Assembly: GCF_036227605.1 (NCBI RefSeq)
Contig: NZ_CP109487.1
Location: 558,001-622,000, forward strand
Direction of reading: 5' to 3'
Length of the DNA stretch: 64,000 nucleotides
Source: Streptomyces sp. NBC_01439
GTDB taxonomy: Bacteria; Actinomycetota; Actinomycetes; Streptomycetales; Streptomycetaceae
Shown: positions 27,364 through 35,962 of the stretch, one piece after another
Position numbering within the stretch: the first letter of the stretch is position 1
How the letters are laid out: each line of letters opens with the position of its first letter
The notes under the pieces: generated by a model
The model's database searches: none
What the model was told of the DNA's origin: nothing
What the model saw: the letters and a program-made list of their open reading frames with translations, nothing else
Made by a program: the position numbers and the translations under genes

Positions 27364-27995
27364 GAACCCACGCTCCGGCGCGCGTAACAGAAGAGGTGCT
27401 CCTCCGGGACCGCCCGGGCGTCGGCGGGCTGGAAGTGCGCGGTGTGGTGGTGCAGCACCTCCAGGCCCAGGTCGGCGAGCCGGGCCAGGTGGTCCGCCGT
27501 GGAGAGGCTGCTAACGGTGACCTCGTGGCCCATCCACTCGATGTCCAGGCCCCGGATGTCCCCCGGCACCGTGGCCATCACGAAGTACCCGCCGGGCGCG
27601 ACCCAGGACGCCATGCGGTCCAGTGCCCCCGCGACCTCCGGCTGGTCCATCACCAGCAGCGGGAAGAAGGAGCAGACCGCGTCGAAGCCGGCCCGCTCGG
27701 GCGTGTAGGTCCGTACGTCGGCCTGCTCGAAGCGGGCCTGCGGGACTCGGGCGCGGGCCAGTTCGACCATGGCCGACGAGACGTCGATGCCGGTGACGGC
27801 GCAGCCGGCCCGCACCAGCGCCTCGGCGGTGGGCCGTCCCGTACCGCTTCCGACGTCCAACACCCGTGCCCCGGAAGGCAGTCGGCCGGTGAGCCAGTCA
27901 AGGGCCGCCAGTTGGCCGGGAACCCGCCCGAACACCTCCTCGTAGCGCTCCCCCAGCGCGTCGAACACCTCTGCCGCCGACTTGCGTTGACTCAT
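27360..27995 (-). CDS. Class I SAM-dependent methyltransferase
   Basis: A 211-residue methyltransferase. The SAM-binding glycine loop VLDVGSGTGRPT is at about residues 43-54, the acidic residue ending strand 2 is in VTGIDVSSAMV, and motif post-I is FEQADVRTY. It is a stand-alone small-molecule type, with substrate unknown. I prefer the ATG at 27993-27995 (SQRKSAAEVF), which has GAAGGGGC upstream, over one 10 codons earlier. It is coupled to the downstream hypothetical gene by a 4-bp overlap. Confidence 0.88.
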   Translation of the reverse strand: MSQRKSAAEVFDALGERYEEVFGRVPGQLAALDWLTGRLPSGARVLDVGSGTGRPTAEALVRAGCAVTGIDVSSAMVELARARVPQARFEQADVRTYTPERAGFDAVCSFFPLLVMDQPEVAGALDRMASWVAPGGYFVMATVPGDIRGLDIEWMGHEVTVSSLSTADHLARLADLGLEVLHHHTAHFQPADARAVPEEHLFCYARRSVGS

Positions 27996-28098
27996 CGGGC
28001 CGCCCCTTCGTCTTCGGAGCACCACCGTACTGGCGCGGTGCCGTGACGGGCGACGTCCCCCGTTAGGATCTGAGGCCAGTGATCACCAAGGGAGCCCC

Positions 28099-29916
28099 AT
28101 GTCCAACACCGACGACGCCGTGCTGAGACCGCTCGGTCCGGAGGATCCGCAGGAGATTTCCGGGTACCGGCTGCTCGCGAAGATCGGCGAAGGCGGTATG
28201 GGTTCCGTCTACCTCTCGCGGACCCGGGGGAACCAGCCGGTCGCCCTGAAGGTCATCCGCCGCGAGTTCGCCCAGGAACAGGACTTCCGGGTCCGCTTCG
28301 AACGCGAGGTGCAGGCCGCCCGCCGCGTGCAGGGCTACCACATCGTGCCGGTGCTCGACCACGACACCAGTGGTGAACAGCCTTGGCTGGCGACCGCGTT
28401 CGTGCCGGGCCTGGCGCTCGACGACGCTCTCGCCGCGCACGGCCCGCTGCCGCTGCCCGCGGTGTTCCAGCTGATCGGCTGCACGGCGCAGGCCCTGCAC
28501 TCCGTCCACGCCGCCTCGGTGGTGCACCGCGACCTCAAGCCGAGCAACATCCTGCTCGGTTCGAACGGCCCGTGGGTGATCGACTTCGGTATCGCGCGGG
28601 CCACCGACACCACCCAGCTGACGCGCAACGGCGGGTTCGTCGGGACCCCGCAGTACATGTCCCCCGAGCACGCGCTCGGCCGGACGGTCACGCCGGCGAC
28701 CGACGTCTTCGCACTGGGTCTGATCGCGGCGGTCGTGGCCACCGGCCGCCACCCGTACGGCGACGGCGCGGGCCTCTCGATCGCCGCCGCGATAGCCAAC
28801 ACCCCGCAGCAGGCCCCGGACCTGAGCGGCTACCCGGAGCCCCTGCGCCAACTGCTGGAGCGCTGCCTGCACTCCGATGCCGCGCAGCGACCCGGCCCGG
28901 CCGAGCTCGCCGAGTGGTGCGGCCGCGTCGCGGGCCGGGCACTGCGCGACTTCGACGGCTGGCTTCCCGAGCCGCTGACCGAGGAGATCGCGCGGCGCGA
29001 GCGGTCGGCCGAGGCCCAAGCCCAGGCCCAGGTTCCGACTCCCTCCCGGGCGCCTGCGCAGGCCCCGCCCCCGCCGGCCTACACACCGACCGTGGCTCCG
29101 GGGCCCACCCCGCCCGCGTACGCGCCCGCGCAGGCGCCCGCGCAGGCGCCCGGGCCGGTTGCCATGGCGTACGCGCCGACCCAGGGACCGGTGGGCGGCC
29201 ACCCGGGGTACGGCGCGCCCGCCGCCCCCGCCCCGGCCCCCGCCTACGCCGCGGCGGCCGCGCCCGCCGCGCCCTCCCCCGCGCGCCGGAGCCGCGTGCC
29301 CCTGGCCGTCGGCGCGGGCGTCCTGGCGGTCGCTCTCGCCGCGGGCGGTACCTGGTACGTCACGCGCGAGGACGGCAAGGGCGACGACCGGCAGACCGCG
29401 GGCGGGAGCAAGGAGAAGACGGCGGAGGCGCCGAAGGACGTGGCCCCGGCGGCGCAGGGCGGCGGCGCCACCCCCACACCCCAGGCGTCCGGCCGCACCT
29501 ACACCGTGGTGTTCAAGGACAAGCCCGTCAAGTTCCTGGCGCCCAGGGAATTCGGCAAGATCAACGTGGTCGACCTCGACTTCCCCAAGGTGGCTCCGTT
29601 CGCCGACATCGGCTACAACGACCGGGAGCTGGCCATGGGCTACGACGACGTCCAGAGCGGAACCCCGTTCGGCAAGAGCAAGGGCGCGACCCCCGAGCAG
29701 TGCGAGACCGGGGCCGCCACCGATCCGATTCCGGAAAGGCTGCCGCAGTCGGACCTCGGCGGCGCGGACAGCGCCATCGTCCAGGGCGACCTGCTGTGCA
29801 CCGTCACCACGAAGGGCAATCTCGCCATGGTCAAGATCGTCAGTGTCGAGCCCTCGACGGACAGGGTCTACAAGGTCCCGACGTACCTCACCGAAGTGAC
29901 CCTCTGGAAGCGGTAG
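28099..29916 (+). CDS. Membrane-anchored Ser/Thr protein kinase
   Basis: A 605-residue kinase. The Gly loop IGEGGMGSVY is at residues 29-38, ATP lysine K51, HRDLKPSN at 143-150, DFG at 162-164 and GTPQYMSPEHA follows; all catalytic residues are intact. A very long Pro/Ala/Gln linker (about residues 290-395, repeats such as PAQAPAQAPG) leads to one membrane helix (about 397-417). The roughly 190-residue outer domain has two cysteines and no PASTA repeats. Its overall architecture parallels the kinase at 7784-9511. The outer-domain ligand is unknown. Confidence 0.92.
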   Translation: MSNTDDAVLRPLGPEDPQEISGYRLLAKIGEGGMGSVYLSRTRGNQPVALKVIRREFAQEQDFRVRFEREVQAARRVQGYHIVPVLDHDTSGEQPWLATAFVPGLALDDALAAHGPLPLPAVFQLIGCTAQALHSVHAASVVHRDLKPSNILLGSNGPWVIDFGIARATDTTQLTRNGGFVGTPQYMSPEHALGRTVTPATDVFALGLIAAVVATGRHPYGDGAGLSIAAAIANTPQQAPDLSGYPEPLRQLLERCLHSDAAQRPGPAELAEWCGRVAGRALRDFDGWLPEPLTEEIARRERSAEAQAQAQVPTPSRAPAQAPPPPAYTPTVAPGPTPPAYAPAQAPAQAPGPVAMAYAPTQGPVGGHPGYGAPAAPAPAPAYAAAAAPAAPSPARRSRVPLAVGAGVLAVALAAGGTWYVTREDGKGDDRQTAGGSKEKTAEAPKDVAPAAQGGGATPTPQASGRTYTVVFKDKPVKFLAPREFGKINVVDLDFPKVAPFADIGYNDRELAMGYDDVQSGTPFGKSKGATPEQCETGAATDPIPERLPQSDLGGADSAIVQGDLLCTVTTKGNLAMVKIVSVEPSTDRVYKVPTYLTEVTLWKR

Positions 29917-29986
29917 GCGCGACCGCGGGCTCGGCGTGAGCACGACGGGCCGGACCAGCTCACCGACAGCGGCGCTCCTTCACACT

Positions 29987-30487
29987 TCACACGGAACGTT
30001 CCATGCAGACCAGCCGGTCCCGTTCGTCCCAGGACCCGGTGACGGTGAATCCGAGTCGTTCGTACAGGGCGATCGCACCGGCCCGCCACTGCCACACCGA
30101 GAGCCGCACCGCGCTGAGGCCGCTCTCCTCGGCATGGGCCAGCGCAGCGCCGACGAGACGGCGGGCGATGCCCAGCCCGCGGAACTCCGGGTCCGTCCAG
30201 AGCCGCTTGACCTCGGACCGGCCGTCCACGGAGGCCGCCATCACCAGGCAGCCCACCGCGGCGTCCCGGACCGAGGCTAGGAACACGGCGTCGCCGGCGA
30301 AGGCCACCTGCGGATCCGTGATCTCCGTGCGGTAGCGGTCGGGCAGCCCCTCCACGCCGGCTACGGACTCGCCCTTCTCCTCCTGCGTGCGCAGGTGGTA
30401 GGCGGCCAGCAGTTCGGCCAGCCCGTCCCGGGCGGAGAGGGCGCGCCCCGGCCGGCGGAGGACGACGACCTCGTGTGGTTCGGTCAT
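29987..30487 (-). CDS. GNAT family N-acetyltransferase
   Basis: A 166-residue GNAT acetyltransferase. The acetyl-CoA pyrophosphate-binding motif A reads FRGLGIARRLVGAAL (about residues 99-113) and motif B ALYERLGFTVTG closes the fold. Substrates of such orphan members are unknown. The ATG at 30485-30487 is the first good start; the preceding DNA is a C/G-only run with no coding character. Confidence 0.88.
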   Translation of the reverse strand: MTEPHEVVVLRRPGRALSARDGLAELLAAYHLRTQEEKGESVAGVEGLPDRYRTEITDPQVAFAGDAVFLASVRDAAVGCLVMAASVDGRSEVKRLWTDPEFRGLGIARRLVGAALAHAEESGLSAVRLSVWQWRAGAIALYERLGFTVTGSWDERDRLVCMERSV

Positions 30488-30557
30488 GCAGGCAGCATCG
30501 CATCCCGGGGCGCGGCCCGGGCGGCCGGGGCGGGAGGGGCGGCCGGGGCGGGAGGAG

Positions 30558-30932
30558 TCAGGTCGAGGCGGGGACGAGCACCACGGCCGTTCCGTACGCA
30601 CACACCTCGGTCCCGACGTCCTGGGCGTCGGTGACGTCGAAGCGCATCATCAGCACGGCGTTGCCGCCGCGTGCCTTCGCCTGTTCGATGAGCCGGTCCA
30701 TGGCCTGGTTCCGGGTCTCCACCAGGGTCTTGGTGAGGCCCTTCAGTTCACCGCCGATCATCGACTTCAGGCCCGCGCCGATCTGGCTGCCCAGGTGGCG
30801 GGAGCGGACGGTGAGGCCGAAGACCTCGCCGATGACGCGCTCGACCCGGTAGCCGGGGACGTCGTTGGTCGTCACGACGAGGACGCCCGTCTCGTGCGCG
30901 CCGGCGCCGCCGCCGTAGTCATCGATACCCAT
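30558..30932 (-). CDS. YbjQ/UPF0145 family protein
   Basis: A 124-residue heavy-metal-binding-domain-like protein (UPF0145, YbjQ). Diagnostic stretches are VLVVTTNDVPGYRVERVIGEVFGLTVRS and the C-terminal GGNAVLMMRFDVTD with a late TEVCAYGTAV. These small proteins form pentameric assemblies of unknown role. The start ATG at 30930-30932 gives the usual length. Confidence 0.85.
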   Translation of the reverse strand: MGIDDYGGGAGAHETGVLVVTTNDVPGYRVERVIGEVFGLTVRSRHLGSQIGAGLKSMIGGELKGLTKTLVETRNQAMDRLIEQAKARGGNAVLMMRFDVTDAQDVGTEVCAYGTAVVLVPAST

Positions 30933-31513
30933 GGCACCCACTGTCGCCCGGGCCGCCACCGCCCGCACCCCGGGCCGCGCGAGCGGGGCGCGAGCCGGGC
31001 GCGAGCCGGGCGCGGGGGCGGGTTCGGGCGGGCGCCCGGGCGTGTCTCCTCACCGGGGAAGCCGCCGCGCCACACGATCTCGCCGAGCACCGGAAGCCTG
31101 CACGGATCCGGGCCGGCGCCGGACGTGTACCCACGTACACCCACGTACGCCCACGCGCACATCAACCCCCTGCGTACCTATCAGGTTGTACGGCGCCACC
31201 TACCTGAGTGGTACTCCGGCCTCATCCCCTGGATGGGCGCGGGCGGTGACGGCGGGCCCGTAGATTTTCCTCCGCCGGCTCAGCCGCCGGCACCGCCCTG
31301 TCCCCCCCGGGGCCCGCTGCGCGGCCGCGCCCGTTCGGGGGCGGGCACGGCCGTGCACTCCACTCGGGCAAATTGGTCATATTGGGTTAAACGGCGGTGA
31401 GCCACCGGGGCTACGCGCCCCGCCCTCGTCATAGTCGTCCCTGGCAACCGCCTGGTTGCCGCCCCGTGCCGCGCGTCGCGGCCGGGTGGATGTCTTCGTA
31501 GAGGAGCCGGCTC
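30933..31513. other. Large non-coding gap with short repeats
   Basis: 581 bp without a supported gene. The left part is extremely GC-rich and repetitive (GCGAGCCGGGC twice near 30990-31012). A 10-bp tandem repeat lies at 31130-31159. An AT-rich island at 31366-31392 (AAATTGGTCATATTGGG core) is the best candidate promoter for the secreted SH3-like protein, leaving a leader of about 110 bases. Confidence 0.5.
31130..31159. repeat. 10-bp tandem repeat, three units
   Basis: CCCACGTACA, CCCACGTACG and CCCACGCGCA follow one another at 31130, 31140 and 31150. The period is one DNA turn. It lies in a long gap about 360 bp before the SH3-like gene; no function is assigned. Confidence 0.5.
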
Positions 31514-31960
31514 ATGCTGAAGCCCACCAGAACCACCCTCGCTCTCGCCACCGGCAGCCTGGTTCTCGGTCTGGCCGGAGCGGGCGCCGCCGTCGCCGAC
31601 GACGGTCCGGAGAACCTGCCGCCGCGGGAGATCGTCGTCGGCGGAGGGTCCGCGGAGCCCGGTGTGTATCCCGAGAAGTACGTCACCGGCAAGGTCGTCT
31701 CGAAGGGCCCGCTGACGGTCCGCAGCAAGCCGACGACCCGCTCACAGTCCCTCGGCCACGTGTACCCGCACAGCAAGGTCGAGATCGAGTGCAAGAAGTA
31801 CGGTGAAAAGGTCGACGGCAACCGCATCTGGTACCGCCTGGCCGACAAGAACGGCAGCTGGGAGCACGACGCCGCGGCGCCCAAGCGCGCGTACGACAAG
31901 GAGCGTTGGGTCTCCGCCCGCTACGTCAAGAACCTCTCCGAGGTCAAGTACTGCCGCTGA
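31514..31960 (+). CDS. Secreted SH3-like (SH3b) protein
   Basis: A 148-residue exported protein. The signal peptide is at residues 1-29 (LALATGSLVLGLAGAGAAVA). The mature part has the SH3b pattern GPLTVRSKPTTRSQSLGHV...VEIECKKYGEKVDGNRIWYRLAD...WVSARYVKN, used in bacteria to bind cell-wall peptides. Two cysteines may form a disulfide. The ATG at 31514 follows GAGGAG. It stands alone with a long upstream control region. Confidence 0.82.
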   Translation: MLKPTRTTLALATGSLVLGLAGAGAAVADDGPENLPPREIVVGGGSAEPGVYPEKYVTGKVVSKGPLTVRSKPTTRSQSLGHVYPHSKVEIECKKYGEKVDGNRIWYRLADKNGSWEHDAAAPKRAYDKERWVSARYVKNLSEVKYCR

Positions 31961-32006
31961 CCCCGCCCCGGTCTGCCAGCCGCTGGGCCGGCAGACCGGT
32001 CAGCAG

Positions 32007-32366
32007 TCAGTCCACCGGGCGTACGGCACGCGGGCCCACGCACTCCACGCCGTACGCCCGGACCCGTTCGCGCAGTTCGCGGTCGGCCGTGACCACGACA
32101 CAGCCGCTCTCCGCGTACGCGGCGGCCAGTTCCACGATCCGGTCGTCGCCGCTCCCCGGCGCCGGGTCCACCCGGACGCCCGGAACGGACTCGACGCCCC
32201 GGGCGGCGCCTTCCACGACGAGAACGACCTCCTCGTCCCCGCCCCGGTCGGCCAGCAGGTCGCGCAGCCGGACGGCCGCGCCCCGCCGGTCCCGCCACCA
32301 GCCGTCCGGCACCGAGCCGACGACGTTCGCGCCGTCCACGATCAGCACCCTCCGTACAGCGTCCAC
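32007..32366 (-). CDS. NYN/PIN-like domain protein
   Basis: A 119-residue protein with the NYN (YacP-like) nuclease fold pattern: LIVDGANVVG at the N-terminus with the first acidic residue, a central GSGDDRIVELAAAY with paired Asp, and VVTADRELRERV with the third acidic position. NYN/PIN folds cleave RNA with metal. Some databases call this actinobacterial family NTP pyrophosphohydrolase, so the catalytic role is uncertain. The GTG start (32364-32366) is 13 bp after the stop of the RNA kinase-phosphatase gene, placing it third in an RNA-repair operon. Confidence 0.7.
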   Translation of the reverse strand: MDAVRRVLIVDGANVVGSVPDGWWRDRRGAAVRLRDLLADRGGDEEVVLVVEGAARGVESVPGVRVDPAPGSGDDRIVELAAAYAESGCVVVTADRELRERVRAYGVECVGPRAVRPVD

Positions 32367-32379
32367 GGCGGCCGGGCCC

Positions 32380-33432
32380 TCAGAAGTCGCCGTAGTTGAC
32401 CTGCCAGGTGGGCAGGCCCATCCGACGCCAGATCGCGACCACCCGGTCCCGGTCGTCGAGCGAGACGCGCACCGCGTACCGGTGGCGCACATGCCGGTCG
32501 AACAGCTCGGCCTTCACCACGTCGTCGCGGCGCGTGTCGCCCGCCGCGCGCATCCACAGCTCGTCGTACGGCACCTCGTGGCGCCGCAGCCAGGACTCCG
32601 TCTGCTGGCGGTACTCCTCGCCGCGCCCCGACAGCAGCACGATCGAGTCGCCGTCGGCGCGCCGGAAGGCGTCGAGCGCGTGCCGTACCGACTCGTTCAG
32701 CCGGTCGAGCTCGCAGCGCGAGAAGTCGTACGGGCCCCGGTCGCCGATCAGCGCGAGCGTGCCGTCGATGTCGCACATCACCGCGGCCGGCAGGGCCGGG
32801 TCGGGGACGTACTCCGTCACGGGCGGCGCGGCCACCCCGCTCGACCCGCCGTTCATCCACTCCGACGTCAGCCGCCAGCCGCCCCGCCGCGCCTTCTCGT
32901 TCTTCTCGGCCAGGATGCGGATGATCTCCTCACCGACCTGACGCTCGCGCGCGGCGTCCCGGCGCAGGCACTCCTCCAGCGGAACGTCGGTGAAGTCGTG
33001 CACGACGAAGGTCGAGAGACCGCCGACCGCCGCCTTGAGCCGCTTGGGGATGTTCTTGGTCAGGTGGGTGTTGTCGACGACCACGTCGAAGCCGCCGTCG
33101 ACCGCCGCACGGACCGCCGCGTCCTGGACGGCCAGCACCGTCTGCTCGTGCTTGAAGCTGCGGCCCCGCGCGGGGTCCGGGAGGTCGAGCATGAGCCGCA
33201 GGTCGTCGAGGTTGACGCGGCGCATGCGGCCACCGGCCTCGGCCTGCAGGGCGCGCGCGGCCGTCGTCTTGCCGGAGGCCGGCAGGCCCGTCATGACGTG
33301 CACGACGGGCAGCGGGGCCTCCTCGGCGGCGGCCACAGCCACCGCCGCGGTCGCAGTCGCAGTCTCAGTCGCAGTCGCGTCCGTGCTCACAGCCGTGTTC
33401 ACGTCCGTGTGCGTGGGTGTGTCTTCGGACAC
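32380..33432 (-). CDS. Polynucleotide kinase-phosphatase (Pnkp-like, P-loop + HAD)
   Basis: A 350-residue two-domain end-healing enzyme. The 5'-kinase P-loop GLPASGKTT is at residues 49-57 with the following LDDLR and VVVDNTHLTK elements. The 3'-phosphatase HAD domain starts with CDIDGTLAL (nucleophile D221, DxDGT motif), then LLSGRGEEYRQQT and SLDDRDRVV. This is the T4 Pnkp arrangement, preparing broken RNA ends for ligation. It is 3 bp downstream of the RNA ligase gene, so they are coupled. Residues 11-38 are low-complexity Ala/Thr encoded by CAGTCG-type repeats, so the true start could be later. Confidence 0.85.
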   Translation of the reverse strand: MSEDTPTHTDVNTAVSTDATATETATATAAVAVAAAEEAPLPVVHVMTGLPASGKTTAARALQAEAGGRMRRVNLDDLRLMLDLPDPARGRSFKHEQTVLAVQDAAVRAAVDGGFDVVVDNTHLTKNIPKRLKAAVGGLSTFVVHDFTDVPLEECLRRDAARERQVGEEIIRILAEKNEKARRGGWRLTSEWMNGGSSGVAAPPVTEYVPDPALPAAVMCDIDGTLALIGDRGPYDFSRCELDRLNESVRHALDAFRRADGDSIVLLSGRGEEYRQQTESWLRRHEVPYDELWMRAAGDTRRDDVVKAELFDRHVRHRYAVRVSLDDRDRVVAIWRRMGLPTWQVNYGDF

Positions 33433-33435
33433 GGG

Positions 33436-34644
33436 TCAGCTCTCCTCGTCGTTCGTGAAGGGGTCGGACGTCTCCGGCCGCACGTTGCGCCATACGGCCA
33501 GTTCCGTGGACCGACCGTCCAGGCGCAGGAACATCGCGGCCCTGACCTCCCGATCGGGCAGTGCCTTCACCGCCCGGGCGAAGGCCCCCCGGTCGGCGGC
33601 CAGGTGCGCGAGACCCGCGTACGCCTCGTCGATGGCGCGTTCGCGGCGCGCGGCCTCGCCCTCGAGGCGCTCGATCACCTCGCTCACCCAGGCGTCGAAC
33701 TCGTCGGGCACCTGGTCGAGCAGCGCGTCGAGTGGCTTGCCGCCCGTGGCCTCGATCTCGGCGACCGTGGTACCGAGTCCCTGGGCGAGTTGCTTGAGGG
33801 GCAGTCCGGCGAACCGCTGGATGCCGTGGGCGCGCCAGATGTCCCGCTCGGTGGCCTTGGTCAGCAGGCGGTGGAGGCGTACGTACTCGGCCAGCTTGGC
33901 CTTCGCGCGCACACCGGAGGCGAAGCGCAGTACGAAGCCCTCCGCCTGGGTGCCGGTCGCCGAGGCGCCGCCGGGCAGGGTGTTGGACTCGGTGAGCGCG
34001 ATCAGCTCGTCGATGGGCATGGCGGGCCAGACCGTGACGACGGAACCGATCCCCTCCCAGTGGGTCGCGGCCTCGACGAGCGGGACCTCGGTGCCGCCCT
34101 GGCCGAAGGCCGCGAGGAGGACGAGGTCCCGGCGGTCGCCGTAGTCCACGACGATGCGGTTCTGCGGGTACAGGATCTCGGCGAGGTAGGTGGTGCCGGG
34201 GCGCAGGGCCGCGGTGTCCCGGCCGTCGAGCAGGCGCTGCGCCCAGGTCGCCTGGGCGCTGATGAAGGACCCCTTGGAGGCGACCCGCCAGCGGTCCGCG
34301 TAGTGGAAGACGACGGCGAGGCTGCCGTCGACCTTGTCGTAGACCTCGAACGGCTCGTCCGGGAGGGCGGGGGCGTACGGTTGACCCGACTCGTGCTCGC
34401 CGACGTTGAAGAACTTCGGCAGCGGCAACGCGACGATCGCCCCGGTGGTGTCGTCGGCGACGAGTCCGCGACAGCGGGTGGTGACGTCGTTCCAGACGCG
34501 CTCGTACTGGGCAGTCCGCGTGTAGGTGTATATGGACAGCGGCAGTTCGGGGTGCGACTTGCGGGTCACGTACCCGGCGTCGATCGAGTCCGCCAGCGCC
34601 TGTGCGGGCACCAGGTCATGCAGAGTCAGGGTCTCCTGGCTCAT
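33436..34644 (-). CDS. RNA ligase (T4 Rnl1-like)
   Basis: A 402-residue nucleotidyltransferase. The AMP-accepting lysine lies in motif I DKVDGSL (K104), motif III-like YLAEILYP follows at 153-160, motif IV EGFVLRF at 235-241 and motif V lysines K248/K250 (RAKAKLAEY). The C-terminal 140 residues are helical, as in Rnl1-type tRNA ligases. With the downstream kinase-phosphatase this makes a complete seal-and-heal kit for cleaved tRNA, comparable in logic to phage T4 repair. It is first in its operon; ATG at 34642-34644 with GGAGG upstream. Confidence 0.88.
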   Translation of the reverse strand: MSQETLTLHDLVPAQALADSIDAGYVTRKSHPELPLSIYTYTRTAQYERVWNDVTTRCRGLVADDTTGAIVALPLPKFFNVGEHESGQPYAPALPDEPFEVYDKVDGSLAVVFHYADRWRVASKGSFISAQATWAQRLLDGRDTAALRPGTTYLAEILYPQNRIVVDYGDRRDLVLLAAFGQGGTEVPLVEAATHWEGIGSVVTVWPAMPIDELIALTESNTLPGGASATGTQAEGFVLRFASGVRAKAKLAEYVRLHRLLTKATERDIWRAHGIQRFAGLPLKQLAQGLGTTVAEIEATGGKPLDALLDQVPDEFDAWVSEVIERLEGEAARRERAIDEAYAGLAHLAADRGAFARAVKALPDREVRAAMFLRLDGRSTELAVWRNVRPETSDPFTNDEES

Positions 34645-34701
34645 GGGGTCCTCCCGGTTTGAGATGGCTCATTCTCACGTGCGGGAGGGTGTGCCCGGTA
34701 A

Positions 34702-35388
34702 TCAATTATGCCTGGTCGGTGCAGTGCCCAGGCGGTTGATGTCGGCGGGCCGCAGGACGTGGCCGGGGATCTCGGTGCCGGGCGAGGCGACGGCGATCAT
34801 GGCCCGGCCGAAGGCCTCGGAGGTGATCACCAGGTTCGGGGCGACCTTCCGCACGAGGGGGACGAGGGGGCCGAGGACGGCGTAGAACACCCGGGACAGG
34901 CGGGCCTTGGAGGGCACCCCGCGCACCGGCTGGACGATGCCGGGGCGGAACATGTAGGCGCGGAAGGGCAGTTCGAGCAGGTCGTTCTCGGTCTTCCCCT
35001 TGATCCGGGCCCACATGGAGCGGCCCTGCTCGGTGCTGTCCGTACCCTCGCCGGAGACGTAGACGAAGGTCATGCCGGGATGGGCGGCGGCCAGCGGCCG
35101 GGCCACGGCGAGCGTCAGGTCGTAGGTGACGCGCCGGTACTCCTCTTCCTTCATGCCGACGGAGGAGACCCCGAGGCAGTAGAAGCAGGCGTCGTACGCG
35201 GCCGGGTCGATCCCGGCGGCGGCCAGGTCGGACGGATCGCCCTGGACGCACTCGCGCAGCTTGGGGTGGCTGACGCCGAGCGGGGTGCGTCCGACGGCGA
35301 CGACGCTCTCGACCGCATCGCTGCGCAGGCATTCGCGCAGGACGCCCCGGCCGAGCATGCCGGTCGCACCGAAGAGGAGGACGTTCAC
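34702..35388 (-). CDS. NAD(P)-binding Rossmann oxidoreductase/epimerase-like protein
   Basis: A 228-residue atypical short-chain protein. The N-terminal GATGMLGRGVLRECL (GxxGxxG) binds the nucleotide. The HTATIP2-like features YCLGVSSVGMKEEEYRRV and FVYVSGEGTDS are present; the canonical YxxxK active site is absent, replaced by the K of RIKGKTEN. It may be a regulatory or NmrA-like sensor instead of a working dehydrogenase. It reads the same way as the RNA-repair genes but is 57 bp upstream and probably separate. Confidence 0.8.
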   Translation of the reverse strand: MNVLLFGATGMLGRGVLRECLRSDAVESVVAVGRTPLGVSHPKLRECVQGDPSDLAAAGIDPAAYDACFYCLGVSSVGMKEEEYRRVTYDLTLAVARPLAAAHPGMTFVYVSGEGTDSTEQGRSMWARIKGKTENDLLELPFRAYMFRPGIVQPVRGVPSKARLSRVFYAVLGPLVPLVRKVAPNLVITSEAFGRAMIAVASPGTEIPGHVLRPADINRLGTAPTRHN

Positions 35389-35440
35389 GGAGGGCAGTCT
35401 AGGCGGTGTCCTGGGGTTGGGGCCGGATCAGGGCGCGGCG

Positions 35441-35641
35441 CTACGGCTGAACGCACCGCGCCGGCTCGCCGTACTTCATGCCGCTGGAGTAGAGGCGCCC
35501 GTTGTGGTCGTGACCCATGAATTTGATGCCGTGGACGCGCCGCTCCACAAGGGTCAGCCGAAGGATCTGGGTCTCGGACCCCATCGAGAACTCAAGGAGG
35601 TCACCGGGCTGGAGGTCTTCGGCAAGGACATCAACGGTCAT
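35441..35641 (-). CDS. Small conserved-looking hypothetical protein
   Basis: A 66-residue protein with good third-position GC and an all-beta look: DLQPGDLLEFSMGSETQILRLTLVERRVHGI then KFMGHDHNGRLYSSGMKYGEPARCV. The spacing of hydrophobic and glycine residues suggests a small barrel (Hedgehog/intein- or KOW-like), but I cannot assign a family. It lies 52 bp upstream of the oxidoreductase gene, same strand. Confidence 0.6.
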   Translation of the reverse strand: MTVDVLAEDLQPGDLLEFSMGSETQILRLTLVERRVHGIKFMGHDHNGRLYSSGMKYGEPARCVQP

Positions 35642-35962
35642 GGTGGGGATGGTATGACGTGATCGTGGTACGGATCGGTGAGGGCTCCCCGTACGGGCGG
35701 CCCGAGAGGAGCGGTCGCGGGTGGGATGACCTTCGCGGCGATGACGGGATGGCGGCGGCCGAGCCGTCCTGGACAGCCCTGTGCACCGGACTCGACCCGC
35801 GGGCCTTCGGGAAGCGGCCGACGGTTCGGCGGGACTGAGGGTGCGGACCGGTCCGCACGGGCCGCCGGTGGCGTCTTCCGCGGCTCGCTGGACGCGGTCT
35901 CGGTGACTCGGTGTTGGACCGACATCTCGCCGCCGCTCCCCGGTCCGGGCGGCCCCGGCAGC
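35642..35962. other. Gap with weak coding signal
   Basis: 321 bp between two minus-strand genes. The only coding hint is a short plus-strand frame at 35659-35838, listed separately. No hairpin or operator stands out. Confidence 0.4.
35659..35838 (+). pseudogene. Possible 59-codon ORF, WhiB-like N-terminal remnant
   Basis: GTG at 35659 to TGA at 35838. The segment PSWTALCTGLDPRAFGKRP resembles the start of WhiB-like iron-sulfur regulators (W..A.C...DP..FFP), but only one cysteine is present and the frame stops before the CxxCxxxxxC part. It could be a decayed wbl gene or chance. Third positions are GC-rich, as is the whole region, so this is weak evidence. Confidence 0.25.

Noticed and set aside
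31130..31159. CRISPR array
   Set aside because: The three 10-bp units are contiguous without spacers and no cas genes are present.
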